From Nitrospira moscoviensis (GTDB lineage: Bacteria; Nitrospirota; Nitrospiria; Nitrospirales; Nitrospiraceae), in NCBI RefSeq assembly GCF_001273775.1, contig NZ_CP011801.1:1466001-1530000 (forward strand): a stretch of 64,000 nucleotides of DNA, in the 5' to 3' direction. Both the position numbers and the translations under genes were made by a program. The notes beneath the pieces are model-generated. The model was given only the letters and a program-made list of their open reading frames with translations. It searched no databases and was not told the origin of the DNA. Numbering within the stretch: position 1 is the stretch's first letter; every line of letters starts with the position of its first letter. Below are positions 1 through 8,116 of this stretch, piece by piece.

Positions 1-1
1 C

Positions 2-121
2 GTCCTGTCGCTTCTGTGGGGCTGGGCAGCCGATGGAAATCAACCAGACAGATATGATGCATTCGGAGCCATGGTGTGTCTCATCGGGATGGCTATCATC
101 ATGTATACCCCTCGAGGGTAA
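2..121 (+). CDS. YnfA/UPF0060 family small membrane protein, C-terminal part (cut by window start)
   Basis: The open frame runs in from the window edge and stops at TAA 119-121, giving about 39 residues. The visible sequence has the pattern W-x-W-x(2)-D-G-x(3)-D-x(2)-D-x(2)-G, followed by a hydrophobic helix (C-L-I-G-M-A-I-I-M), and ends in a short basic tail. This is how the last transmembrane helix of YnfA (UPF0060) proteins looks, as in E. coli YnfA with its V-V-D-G...Y-D-W-T-G-A...L-C-G-M segment. YnfA is a four-helix inner-membrane protein related to small multidrug transporters. Only the last third is visible, so completeness and function here are unknown. Confidence 0.7.
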   Translation, partial: VLSLLWGWAADGNQPDRYDAFGAMVCLIGMAIIMYTPRG

Positions 122-273
122 GAAACAGGCCACTGCGTTTTTGAGGGGCCACATACATGTGTGCCGACAATGGAGGAGCGAACAGAACGTGCGCTCGTCA
201 CGTTTTCGCCGGGTGGTTGATCCTCCGTGAGAATTGCCAACACCGGTAGTAATCCAGTGAGGGGGACCTCGCC

Positions 274-1755
274 ATGTCGGTATCGAACAATGAGGCTGCG
301 AAAATAGCTTCTTCGTTGGAGCTGCTCCGTGCAATCAACAGCAAGGGCAAAGCGCGACCGGTTCATCCGGACCTGACGTTGTTGGGCTTCGGCGCGAATC
401 TCGACGACATCCGGCAGGAAGGCATCTTTGCGATCCGGGATGCCGATCGGAGCGGCCATTTCGGGTGTCTTGGAACAACGCGGGTGGGCAAGACGCGTCT
501 GGTGGAGAATATCGTCGAGCAGGACATCAGGAAAGGCTACTCAGTGGTGGTGGTCGATCCAAAGGGCGACATCGAGCTGTTCTCAAAAATCGTCCAAACA
601 GCGGCCGAGTGCGGACGGTTGGATGAATTGATGCTGCTCACGCCAATCTTTCCCGAGGAGTCGGTCTACCTGGACCCGTTGTCGAGCTACTACATGGAAG
701 ATGAGCTGGTGAATCACATCGTGTCGGGGATCAAAGCGCGGGAGGATTTCTACATTGCGATCGCGACGCAGGTGGCCCAGGTGGTCGTCTCGGGGCTGAT
801 CGTGCTTGCCAAGGCGAAGGGGATCCCGCCTCAGATTTCCTTCTACGATGTGAAGCTACGGGTAGGGCACAAGGATCTGATGCAATTCCGCGATACGTTG
901 CAGGCGCTGCCTGGCACGGAGGAACTCTGCCTGGCCATCGATCAAATCACGCACGGTCCCAATATGCAGGACTTTTACGCGAAGGTATCCGCGTCGCTGC
1001 AAACCATGTTGTCGGCTCTCACGTTCGGTACGACGGGACGGATTATCGGCAAGGCGAAGACGAATGAATTCATTCGCCGGCTGGAATCCGGGAAGCGCGT
1101 GATCATGGTCTGCAATACCGGGACGCTGTTGACGCGCCGCACGGCGCATATCATCGCGAAGGTCTTCATCTCCATGATTCAGAGTCTGGTGGGCCGACTG
1201 TTTGCCTCAGGGCGTGCGCTCACTCCCCCCTTGTGCCTGCACATCGACGAGGGCCATAACGTGCTCTATCCGGATATCAAAGAGCTGTTCAATAAGGGCG
1301 GCGGGGCCAATATCTGGATTCATCTCTATACCCAGTCCCTGGCGCAGATTCAGGAGGAAGTCGGTCCCTACGCAGCGCAGAGCATTATGGACAACATCAA
1401 CTCCTGGGCCTACTTTCTCGTGAACCACCCGGAGACGGCGCAGTATGTGGAGGATTCGACGCCCCTGGTGACCAGGCCTGAGCCGATTATTTCCGTCGGC
1501 GGAGGGGTGACGATGAGATTGGCGGAGCAGCGGCAGGTCCTGCGCGATCGGGTGATGTCTTTGCCGAAACGCTGGTTCTATTTCCGCACCTACGGGCAGA
1601 CCTATAAGGGGCAAACTTTGGATACTACACCCCTCTATGTCAACGTGAAGTTCCCCGTGATCAGTCCCCTCATAACGGCCGAGTCCCCGCCGACTTCACC
1701 GGGCGCCACCAAGGGGCGGTCCAGCTGCGATGCCGAGAGAGCCGAAAGGGCCTGA
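274..1755 (+). CDS. traD: TraD/VirD4-like conjugative coupling ATPase
   Basis: A 493-residue P-loop ATPase of the VirD4/TraD (TraG-D) type, which would link a relaxosome to a type IV secretion channel at the inner membrane. The Walker A motif is G-T-T-R-V-G-K-T near residue 68, preceded by the usual G-H-F-G-C-L-G lead. A V-V-V-D-P-K-G-D segment follows at about residue 88, as in other coupling proteins, and Walker B is L-H-I-D-E-G-H near residue 328. The protein is short and shows no clear N-terminal transmembrane pair, unlike full-size TraD, so it may depend on a separate membrane partner. The ATG follows a GAGGGGGA ribosome site. It is about 13 kb from the traALEK genes, which suggests a rearranged element. 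Confidence 0.82.
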   Translation: MSVSNNEAAKIASSLELLRAINSKGKARPVHPDLTLLGFGANLDDIRQEGIFAIRDADRSGHFGCLGTTRVGKTRLVENIVEQDIRKGYSVVVVDPKGDIELFSKIVQTAAECGRLDELMLLTPIFPEESVYLDPLSSYYMEDELVNHIVSGIKAREDFYIAIATQVAQVVVSGLIVLAKAKGIPPQISFYDVKLRVGHKDLMQFRDTLQALPGTEELCLAIDQITHGPNMQDFYAKVSASLQTMLSALTFGTTGRIIGKAKTNEFIRRLESGKRVIMVCNTGTLLTRRTAHIIAKVFISMIQSLVGRLFASGRALTPPLCLHIDEGHNVLYPDIKELFNKGGGANIWIHLYTQSLAQIQEEVGPYAAQSIMDNINSWAYFLVNHPETAQYVEDSTPLVTRPEPIISVGGGVTMRLAEQRQVLRDRVMSLPKRWFYFRTYGQTYKGQTLDTTPLYVNVKFPVISPLITAESPPTSPGATKGRSSCDAERAERA

Positions 1756-1823
1756 GTGAATAGGTGGTGGACAGGTGAAGCGCGACGGTGAAGCCCAGGA
1801 GTCCAAGGCGCATCCGCACCTCA

Positions 1824-2366
1824 TCATGTCCAGGGTGGACGCCCGCCCTGCGCGGCTGAGTTCTGTGGGTCCTGGTCCAGGCCCTTACGCAGGCTTGATG
1901 AAGTGGATGAGGCGGTCTTCTCAAGCTTGAGCGGCCGGGCGTCGACCGGATTCCCTTTCCAGTCGCTCCGTACTTTGTCGAAGACCCAGCCTCCCTTGCC
2001 GAGATCCTCGACTGCGAGCCGGCCGGCGAGATAGTTTCCGACCCGGATCACGTCATCCAATTCATCAGCAAACGCGACGAGGATGAGCGTCCCGGAGGGG
2101 GCCACGAGGAAGAACGCGCGGCTGTCCCGGTCTTTGGTCCGTCCGCGCTGCGCCTCGATGATGTCCCCCACCGAAGCGGCGAACGCTCCGGTAACCTCCG
2201 CATGAAACCGGCCTTTCGGTTTCCGCTCGACCGGCACAGGTTCCCAATGGATTATCTGTTGTGTGAAGTCCCATGTGACCCGAGCGACGAACGCGGGATC
2301 CTTCCGTAAGACGGTCGCGTGAAAGGTAAACACGAATCGCGTCGGGCTCTTGCCGGGGGCGATCAT
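1824..2366 (-). CDS. Conserved hypothetical protein of the mobile element
   Basis: A 180-residue protein that I do not recognise. The frame is open further upstream, but the convincing protein begins at the ATG ending at 2366 (M-I-A-P-G-K-S); the upstream extension is low-complexity P/R/S translation overlapping the neighbouring gene. The N-terminal 100 residues look like an alpha/beta fold (R-F-V-F-T-F-H-A-T-V-L-R-K-D). The C-terminal end is rich in K, S and Q and looks disordered. There is no signal peptide or membrane helix. It is convergent with the TraD-like gene and lies downstream on the strand of the winged-helix/ParB/sigma-like genes, so it is probably the last gene of that run. Confidence 0.5.
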   Translation of the reverse strand: MIAPGKSPTRFVFTFHATVLRKDPAFVARVTWDFTQQIIHWEPVPVERKPKGRFHAEVTGAFAASVGDIIEAQRGRTKDRDSRAFFLVAPSGTLILVAFADELDDVIRVGNYLAGRLAVEDLGKGGWVFDKVRSDWKGNPVDARPLKLEKTASSTSSSLRKGLDQDPQNSAAQGGRPPWT

Positions 2367-2542
2367 CGGTCCCGCTCTTGCAGAAGTGCGAGGGGTGCAT
2401 TGGTGAGGATTAGGCGGAAGATCATGGTAACGCGGGGTCCAAGCTACAAACGTATTACGGCTTGGCGAAAAGTGGCTCAGGCATCCCGGACACCGGCGAA
2501 GGAAATGAAGGAGGTCGGTTCGGAGCGGCAGAGAAATCGTGG

Positions 2543-3214
2543 TTAGAGAAGGGAGGGAGGTGGCGGCTGGTCTGTGTCGGAATGTTCTGGGCAGTTGATC
2601 TGCAGGTCCCGACCGCCAAAGGGAGCCTCGACGAAGGCGCAATGGTGCGGTCTGTCCGGATTCTCGGGGTATTGCATAGACCGGAAGTGCCGGCAGGTGA
2701 TACACATCAGGCTGATGGGGATCTTCTTGGTCTCCTGAAGCTGCAGAATGGTGTGGAGCAGGTCGACGTAGAGTTCTTCCTGGGTGGAAGGACTGAGGGA
2801 TTCAAGGACGGAGTCGAGTGCATGGGGCCATTGGATGAGGTGATGGGCGACGAGCGCCCCGGCCGGTTGAAGGGTCACCAGCATGTCTCTTGAGGGGAGT
2901 TCGGTTGCATGCGCTTCAATGAGACCCTTGAGGACCAGTTGTTGGATGGCTTCATCCAGGCTCGCGCACCACACATCGAGCGCACGCGCGAGGCTGCTCC
3001 GGAACAGGCTGTGGAGTTGCGATGCCATGAGCAGCGTGAGGATTTGCTGTTCGATCAGCGAATAGGGGCAGGATTCGGGTTCTTTGGCGGCCTGGTTATA
3101 GAGGCTGATTTTACTGAGGGCCACCCGGATGCGCTGCAAGAGCGAAGAATGCGGGAGCGCAGCGTTGGCCACTTCGTTGCAGGCAGAGAGCGGTGAAGCG
3201 TCAAGACAGTCCAT
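2543..3214 (-). CDS. Winged-helix (MarR-like) protein with a C-terminal zinc-binding segment
   Basis: About 223 residues from the ATG at 3214; starts at 3262 or 3304 in the same frame are also possible and none has a clear ribosome site. The central part (L-I-E-Q-Q-I-L-T-L-L-M ... D-E-A-I-Q-Q-L-V-L-K-G-L-I-E-A) has the alternation of a winged-helix DNA-binding domain of MarR type. The C-terminal part has C-I-T-C-R-H-F ... H-H-C ... N-C-P-E-H, a Cys/His set suited to one zinc ion. Proteins of this build are annotated as MarR-like regulators. The role here is probably regulation within the integrative element; the target is unknown. Confidence 0.6.
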   Translation of the reverse strand: MDCLDASPLSACNEVANAALPHSSLLQRIRVALSKISLYNQAAKEPESCPYSLIEQQILTLLMASQLHSLFRSSLARALDVWCASLDEAIQQLVLKGLIEAHATELPSRDMLVTLQPAGALVAHHLIQWPHALDSVLESLSPSTQEELYVDLLHTILQLQETKKIPISLMCITCRHFRSMQYPENPDRPHHCAFVEAPFGGRDLQINCPEHSDTDQPPPPSLL

Positions 3215-3372
3215 AGGGAAAAGTGGCTCTGGGAGAGGGTTTATACCATTGTGATGGTGCATGGTTCTTATACCAGCAAGATAACACTCCGCGCACCTGG
3301 ACATTAGTAGGGGGAACCTGGCCACTTGGCCAGGTCCTGAAGGCCTACGGCTGCGAGTGGACTGGCGGATCG

Positions 3373-4587
3373 TCATCCATCCAGTGAGGTTCCCTTGTTC
3401 CTTGGTCGCCCGGCGCTCAGTTTGGCGGCCCCAGCGCTGATCATGTTGAGTTGAGGCGTCCCATTCCCTAGCGGCTGAGAGTCCTGGACCCTGCGAGTAG
3501 TCGTCGTGATGGTCTGGCGGAGCAGTCCGAGCTGTTGCTCGATCTTCTGCAAGGACTTGGCCGCCTGGCCTGGGGTACCGGGATTCCAAGTCGTGATGGT
3601 CTTCGCATAAACCGCCAATGTGGCGAGGATCTGACTGGCGCAATCGAGTCCGTTGCAGAGGAGCTCGGGTCCCGGGCTGTGTCGGAGTGAGTCCTGGAAT
3701 CGGTCGACAGCCTGCTGCTGTTGGAGCGCAGCGGCTTTCACCTCTGCCTCCATGGCCTTGATCCGGTTGCGTTCCTGCTGAAGTTGTTCCTCCAGCGTCT
3801 CCTTGTCCTTCTGAGCGGCGTGGAGTTGCTTGGAGAGATCCTCAAGCCGTTGCCGGAAGTCCTCAAGTTCGGACTGGAAACGGCTCTGCACGGCCTGATC
3901 GACGGTGGCGTTTGCGGTCTTCTGTTTTGAAGTCAGCGTCGTGGCGAGGGACTTGGCCTGCTTGAGGGTCTGTTGGAGCGCCGTGATCCGGTCGTTGAGG
4001 GACTGGATCTGAAGCTGTTTCTCCTGGAGTTGCTGCCGGAGATCCTCGATCAAGGAACTCTGCTCGGCAGCGGGCCCGACTGGCGCAACGGAGTTGTATT
4101 GAGCGGTGAGCCGCTTCTGCAGTTCGGTGAGATAGGCACGCTGGCGCTCGGGCGAGGCGGCGGCGAGGGTGAGCTTGATCTCGCCGGGGAGGTAAGGAAT
4201 CAAGGACTGCAGCTCCGGGATGAGGCTTTCGAGGGCCTTGCGTTTCCAATCGGCCTCGCACAAGCGGAGTCGTTCCTGGTCGTGCGGTGAGAGGTGACGG
4301 CGATGGATGTTGTCGAACAGCGCGGCGATCTTTTCTTCCAGCGTGGTGGCGATGCTGCAAGGCACCTCGCTGAGATTGGCTCGGATGGCGGCCTCGTAGC
4401 GGTGATGGCCGGAGAGAATCGTGTACTTGTCGCCGGTGCGCTCGACGAGCAGATGGCAGAGGATGCCGACTTCCGCGACGCTTTGGCAGAGGTCGTCGAA
4501 GTCGCAGCCGGCGAGCGGCGGAAAGAGGTCTTTGTATTCCCGGTTAACGATGAGCTGGTTGACTGGAATCATGACCGAGGGTTGCAT
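3373..4587 (-). CDS. ParB N-terminal domain protein with long coiled coil
   Basis: A 404-residue protein. Residues 1-110 form a ParB/Srx-like domain: I-P-V-N-Q-L start, then T-I-L-S-G-H-H-R-Y-E-A-A, the nucleotide-binding box, and N-I-H-R-R-H-L-S-P-H-D-Q-E-R, the arginine-rich ParB motif. From about residue 180 to 300 there is a Q/K/E-rich heptad pattern, a long coiled coil, then a globular tail. There is no obvious classic ParB helix-turn-helix. It could be a partition/CTPase-switch protein or a ParB-like regulator; no ParA partner is seen nearby. Its start overlaps the end of the upstream gene by 44 bp, so the two are probably translated together. Confidence 0.75.
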   Translation of the reverse strand: MQPSVMIPVNQLIVNREYKDLFPPLAGCDFDDLCQSVAEVGILCHLLVERTGDKYTILSGHHRYEAAIRANLSEVPCSIATTLEEKIAALFDNIHRRHLSPHDQERLRLCEADWKRKALESLIPELQSLIPYLPGEIKLTLAAASPERQRAYLTELQKRLTAQYNSVAPVGPAAEQSSLIEDLRQQLQEKQLQIQSLNDRITALQQTLKQAKSLATTLTSKQKTANATVDQAVQSRFQSELEDFRQRLEDLSKQLHAAQKDKETLEEQLQQERNRIKAMEAEVKAAALQQQQAVDRFQDSLRHSPGPELLCNGLDCASQILATLAVYAKTITTWNPGTPGQAAKSLQKIEQQLGLLRQTITTTTRRVQDSQPLGNGTPQLNMISAGAAKLSAGRPRNKGTSLDG

Positions 4588-5131
4588 ACAGTCCTCCGAG
4601 TTTGATGGTGCCGGCTGCTTTCCGCACAGCCTGATAGTGGATGGTGAAGCCTTCCTGTTGTAAGTGCCGATGGATCTCTGTCGATCTCAGTCGGGGGTTG
4701 GCCGCGAGCAATGTGCGAATCGTCCGGATCAAGGTGTCAGCAGAGATGTCCTTCCGTACGAGCTGGCGAAGGCGGACGAAGTCCTGCGCCTCCTGCGACA
4801 GAAAGCTGAGAGGGATGGCGTAGCGGCGGCCGTTGCGCCCGCCGCGGCCGCGGGTTCGGAGGAGATGCCATCGCTCCGGCGCGTGACAAAGGAGAAACTG
4901 CAGCGGGGTCGGAAGATGGGTGCGGGGGAGGAGGAGCCAGACGCGGAGCTGCTGGAAACTGTGTGCGATGCGGAACCGGCTCAGTACGTGGCGGAACGCC
5001 GGCAGCGAGATGTATTCCACCTCGCCGAGCGCGTCGGTCTGCGGGCAAGTGAGTCCAAGGGCGATCCCGAGTTCCCGTGCCAGCGAGTGGATCTCCTGCC
5101 TTGATGTGTTAACAAGCAGGCTGGTGTCCAC
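4544..5131 (-). CDS. Hypothetical protein with C-terminal HTH-like segment, coupled to sigma-like gene
   Basis: About 195 residues, family not recognised. The start chosen is GTG at 5131, because GGAG lies 7 nt upstream and the residues before it are read in another frame of the sigma-like gene. An ATG at 5155 is the alternative. The protein is basic and soluble. The end (D-T-L-I-R-T-I-R-T-L-L, then S-T-E-I-H-R-H-L-Q-Q-E-G-F-T-I-H-Y-Q-A-V-R) has the look of a winged helix or transposase-type HTH. It overlaps the upstream gene by 23 bp and the downstream ParB gene by 44 bp, so all three form one translationally coupled unit. Confidence 0.6.
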   Translation of the reverse strand: MDTSLLVNTSRQEIHSLARELGIALGLTCPQTDALGEVEYISLPAFRHVLSRFRIAHSFQQLRVWLLLPRTHLPTPLQFLLCHAPERWHLLRTRGRGGRNGRRYAIPLSFLSQEAQDFVRLRQLVRKDISADTLIRTIRTLLAANPRLRSTEIHRHLQQEGFTIHYQAVRKAAGTIKLGGLYATLGHDSSQPAHR

Positions 5132-5711
5132 TGAGTCGCTCCGGGTGCGGCGCATCCATCCATGCCAGGATCGAGTGTTCGTCGTCCAGGGATGAGAGAT
5201 CCGTTGCGCAGTCTTGATCGTCGAGACAAGCCTGTGAGGGGGGTTCGTCGTGAGGATCCTCGCCGGCATCACCCCGCGAATCCTGGAACGAGGTCTCCCG
5301 GAATCGCTCGATGCGGGAGAGGATGGTCGTGCGGTAGCCGAGTTCCCGGAATTCTCGCTTGCGTTTTTCATAGGTGGAGTATTCGACGAATTTGAGGAAG
5401 GTCCCGCTGGCATCCTCGACCAGGACGATTTTGTCCCGGCCTGGGACGAGCCGGTGGAACTCTTTCTGGAGGAATCGGTAGATGTAGCTGCTCAGTTGGC
5501 AGTAAGCCCCTTTGGTGAAGTCGTAGTTCGCGAGGCCCTCCACGAAGGCGATGAACGATTGTTGTTTAAGATCTTCCCGGCTGACGGCCGGATCGAGGCA
5601 GTGGTAGCGATCAATCACGGCCTCGATGAGTTTGTCATGCTTCTGCCAGAGCTCGAAGATGGCGTTGGGGGGATTGGTGACGTGCAACGAACTGTTAGAA
5701 GGCCCAAACAT
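5109..5711 (-). CDS. Sigma-70 region 2-like protein lacking region 4
   Basis: A 200-residue protein. Residues 15-95 resemble sigma factor region 2 (E-L-W-Q-K-H-D-K-L-I-E-A-V-I, then E-D-L-K-Q-Q-S-F-I-A-F, and a Y-D-F-T-K-G-A-Y-C-Q-L-S-S-Y-I core-binding/-10 helix). The rest is charged and acidic and contains no region 4 helix-turn-helix. Some phage and conjugative-element sigma-like proteins have this form. It may direct RNA polymerase together with the next protein, which carries an HTH-like end. It is first in the minus-strand run; an operator-like repeat (5732-5758) lies 20 bp upstream of its ATG. Sigma activity is inferred from weak similarity only. Confidence 0.6.
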   Translation of the reverse strand: MFGPSNSSLHVTNPPNAIFELWQKHDKLIEAVIDRYHCLDPAVSREDLKQQSFIAFVEGLANYDFTKGAYCQLSSYIYRFLQKEFHRLVPGRDKIVLVEDASGTFLKFVEYSTYEKRKREFRELGYRTTILSRIERFRETSFQDSRGDAGEDPHDEPPSQACLDDQDCATDLSSLDDEHSILAWMDAPHPERLSGHQPAC

Positions 5712-5731
5712 GGTGATCCCTTTCCTCTGCG

Positions 5732-6274
5732 TATGTAAATCTGTTGACAGACATCAAGGGCGACATAAATTGGAAAGACTTTGATGCGGTGAAGGACTGT
5801 TACGTTCCCTCAGAATGTTCCTCTTCCGAAGCCGGACAGGTACCGGTTCTTGTCCCATGGACGACCATCGGCAGACGGGGATGAAGCCTTGCATGCTGGA
5901 GCAATGTACTTTCCGGATGCGGAACTGGAAGGGATTCGGAGCGAGCCGTACAGCTGGCTTGAGCAGGGCGCGCGAGAGCATCGCAGCCCTGTGTCCTATG
6001 TGGCGTTCGGCAGAGGCGGATTCCCGTTGGCTCATGTTGAACACGCTCTTGGAGAATTCAGTTTGGCGTTGAATCGGCATTGTATGTTAACTAATTAACA
6101 GATATCAAGATGCCTACAAAAAAGGTGAACTTGTGCCGTTTGAGTAATACAGACTCGCGTGTATGAAATTATAATCGTCTATAATCAATAAGATATAAAA
6201 TGACGGTATTTCGAGAGAGATCTTTACACCCGTGGATCAGTCTGTTATATGTCAGTAAACTAATTTATAGATAG
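5732..6274. promoter_or_regulatory. Divergent control region with three copies of an AT-rich operator-like repeat
   Basis: About 570 bp between the sigma-like gene (minus) and the XRE gene (plus), with no convincing gene. Two 27-bp elements, 5732-5758 and 6083-6109, share 19 of 27 bases, including the ends TATGT and CAGA-ATCAAG. A third, more divergent copy at 6248-6274 has TATGT, a 4-nt insertion and then AAACTAATTTATAGATA, and lies 10 bp before the XRE start. The stretch 6090-6275 is far more AT-rich than its surroundings. The arrangement suits binding by the adjacent XRE repressor to control both directions; this is inference. Confidence 0.5.
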
Positions 6275-6284
6275 GACGACAAGG

Positions 6285-6962
6285 ATGGCCGAGACAGCTC
6301 TGTGGAACTTAATCAGGGACGTGCGGACGCGGGCAGGACTGAATCCGAGGGAGTTGGCTCGACAGCTCAAGATGTCGCCAGCGCACCTCTACCAGATCGA
6401 GGATGAAAAGAGCGGGGCGTTACCGAGCGATGAAACGCTGCGGGCAATTGCACGGGTCTGTTGTGAGGATCCTCAGGAGCGGGCTGCGGTGGCACAAAGG
6501 CTCTTGCTGGCTCGTGCTCGATTAATTGTCTCTCCAGAAGTGGCTGCCTATCTGTCGCCTCGCGTGGAAGAGAAAATGCCTGATGAGTTTCAAAGGCGGC
6601 TGCAGGCTGATCTCGCGGGACGACGGGAACACGAAATCAGGCTGTTGGATGCTCAGTTGAGTTTCAATGGGCGGCTCGGGTTGGTCGCGGCCGGGCTGAC
6701 AGGCTTGACGAAGAGTGAGGTGCGCGCCTTGGCCGTGGCATTGGGCCAGCCGGTCGAGGACTATTTGGTGGCAGCAGGATATTTCCCGGATTGGATGTTG
6801 CCGTTGGTGAGAAAAGAAGAGGGGGGTGTCGGGCTGTTCGACGTACTTCGTAACATTTCAGAGAAGGGCCTGGGTGAACTCGCCAGCGTCCTGCCGCCTG
6901 CCTGGATGAAGCTGATCAACGGCTTGCAGGCCGCAAAGGTCGAGGTTGGGCAGAAAAAGTAA
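6285..6962 (+). CDS. XRE/Cro-CI family transcriptional regulator
   Basis: A 225-residue protein. Residues 8-65 form a Cro/CI helix-turn-helix (R-A-G-L-N-P-R-E-L-A-R-Q-L-K-M-S-P-A-H-L-Y-Q-I-E). The remaining 150 residues include a second region, S-E-V-R-A-L-A-V-A-L-G-Q-P-V-E-D-Y-L-V-A-A-G-Y, that itself resembles the end of an XRE domain. No peptidase (LexA-type) Ser/Lys pair is evident. The ATG follows AGGACGACAAGG. It is divergent from the sigma/ParB-like run, with repeats in between, which is typical of an element's master repressor. Confidence 0.8.
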   Translation: MAETALWNLIRDVRTRAGLNPRELARQLKMSPAHLYQIEDEKSGALPSDETLRAIARVCCEDPQERAAVAQRLLLARARLIVSPEVAAYLSPRVEEKMPDEFQRRLQADLAGRREHEIRLLDAQLSFNGRLGLVAAGLTGLTKSEVRALAVALGQPVEDYLVAAGYFPDWMLPLVRKEEGGVGLFDVLRNISEKGLGELASVLPPAWMKLINGLQAAKVEVGQKK

Positions 6963-7163
6963 GCCGGCTGTCTGGGGGGCTGACGAGAGTGATCTCCTGT
7001 CACCCTTCGTGTTTTTTGGCTATCCGCCACTGCCCGTGGTAGTGCCCGCCCTATGCGCTGACTCTTCACACCGGCAAGCGGGAGGAATGAGAAGCGACTC
7101 GATCCCTCTGGAGGCGGGAAATCTTTCAAAGCAGGGAGGACGGCTCGCTGCTCACGCGTCGCT

Positions 7164-7571
7164 TCACTCGGTACCCGCAAGAAGCTCGAGGAAGTCGGTC
7201 AACCGGATCAGCTGCACACCTTTGTAATTCCCAAGTATCAGGAGATGCCGATCGCCTGTGACGATGAAGTCCGCATGGGCGTGAACCGCGCACTCGAGGA
7301 TGCGGTTGTCGGGTTCATCTTCTACTACACGGAGACGGGAAGTGGTCCTGACGACGATGGCAACGCGGCTGATCGCTTGCACTAATTCCCGCGTCTTCTC
7401 CTCTGCCCAGTCGAACTTGCTCTGGAGGACCGTCGCCGTCTCTGTGAGGATCGGGACTGAAGTGAAGAGTTCGAATCTTCCACGGAGGGCGCCGAGGTAG
7501 GCTTCTTCCGCCCGACCGCCAGGAATCCCAAAGGCTGACACGTAGATGTTCGTGTCGAAGACGACGCGCAC
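7164..7571 (-). CDS. PIN-domain toxin (VapC-like putative RNase)
   Basis: A 135-residue PIN-domain protein of the 'putative toxin component, PIN family' group. It has V-F-D-T-N-I-Y (D6), an acidic E44, E-D-E-P-D-N-R-I-L-E (D88) and D-F-I-V-T-G-D-R-H-L (D101, D107), the usual Mg-binding acidic residues of RNase-type PIN domains. The length is normal. It begins 2 bp after the stop of the ribbon-helix-helix gene, which indicates a toxin-antitoxin pair with the antitoxin first. Probable substrate is RNA; which RNA cannot be told from sequence. Confidence 0.85.
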   Translation of the reverse strand: MRVVFDTNIYVSAFGIPGGRAEEAYLGALRGRFELFTSVPILTETATVLQSKFDWAEEKTRELVQAISRVAIVVRTTSRLRVVEDEPDNRILECAVHAHADFIVTGDRHLLILGNYKGVQLIRLTDFLELLAGTE

Positions 7572-7573
7572 GG

Positions 7574-7819
7574 TCAGCGGTCCTGGAAGACCAGGGCTTC
7601 GACATCGGCTTCCGTCAGCACCCGTTTTTTGCGTGCCTGTCTGGCACCGTAGCGCTGAAGTGCGAGAAACTCCTCCTCCCGCCGGCGCTGCTCATAGACG
7701 GAGACCATCTCACGGAAGAGCTGGCTCTTGTTCTTCGCCTCAGCCTTGGCCAGCTTCTCGAACTTGGTCGCCAACTCGGAGGGGACCGAGACTGTGAGAG
7801 GGACGCGTCCACGCTTCAT
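7574..7819 (-). CDS. Ribbon-helix-helix antitoxin (CopG-like)
   Basis: An 81-residue protein from the ATG at 7819, which is preceded by GAGGTGGAA; the frame stays open upstream but that part is not protein-like. Residues 5-45 (V-P-L-T-V-S-V-P-S-E-L-A-T-K-F-E-K-L-A-K, then K-N-K-S-Q-L-F-R-E-M) form an RHH DNA-binding domain. The basic/acidic tail (to V-E-A-L-V-F-Q-D-R) would wrap the PIN toxin. RHH antitoxins usually repress their own promoter, and a near-palindrome covers the -10 box just upstream. Confidence 0.85.
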   Translation of the reverse strand: MKRGRVPLTVSVPSELATKFEKLAKAEAKNKSQLFREMVSVYEQRRREEEFLALQRYGARQARKKRVLTEADVEALVFQDR

Positions 7820-7830
7820 TTCCACCTCGC

Positions 7831-7870
7831 TGTATGACAAAATTATACAGGCGTGCGGGACATCGGTCAA
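7831..7870 (-). promoter_or_regulatory. Toxin-antitoxin promoter with overlapping operator palindrome
   Basis: On the minus strand, TTGACC (7870-7865) and a perfect TATAAT (7847-7842) are separated by 17 bp. A 19-bp imperfect palindrome at 7831-7849, with half-sites TGTATgA and TGTATaA, covers the -10 box and the expected start of transcription. Its placement fits autorepression by the RHH antitoxin. Confidence 0.7.
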
Positions 7871-8116
7871 CGTCGAAGAGCGAAGCGCGAGCTCGCCTAC
7901 CCCAGAATCGGTCTCATCGTGAATGAGTGCGCCGCGGCGCTCCATCGGATTGTGGCATTCGCGGCCCTGGCGTGCCACCTTGGGCCTACGTCTAAATGCG
8001 TGCCCGTGGATTCTGCCGTAGTTGGTCAACGGGATGATCGTGTCAGACAACTGAGTGACCTGAAACTTGCGTTCGCGCCTATCAATTCCCTAAGTTCGGC
8101 CGAATAGCAGTCTTCG

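Noticed and set aside
40..459. Minus-strand 139-codon frame opposite the YnfA end and the TraD start
   Set aside because: It lies antisense to two better-supported genes and has no recognisable features.
5754..6098. Overlapping short frames on both strands between the sigma-like and XRE genes
   Set aside because: No ribosome sites; the region is better explained as control DNA with repeats.
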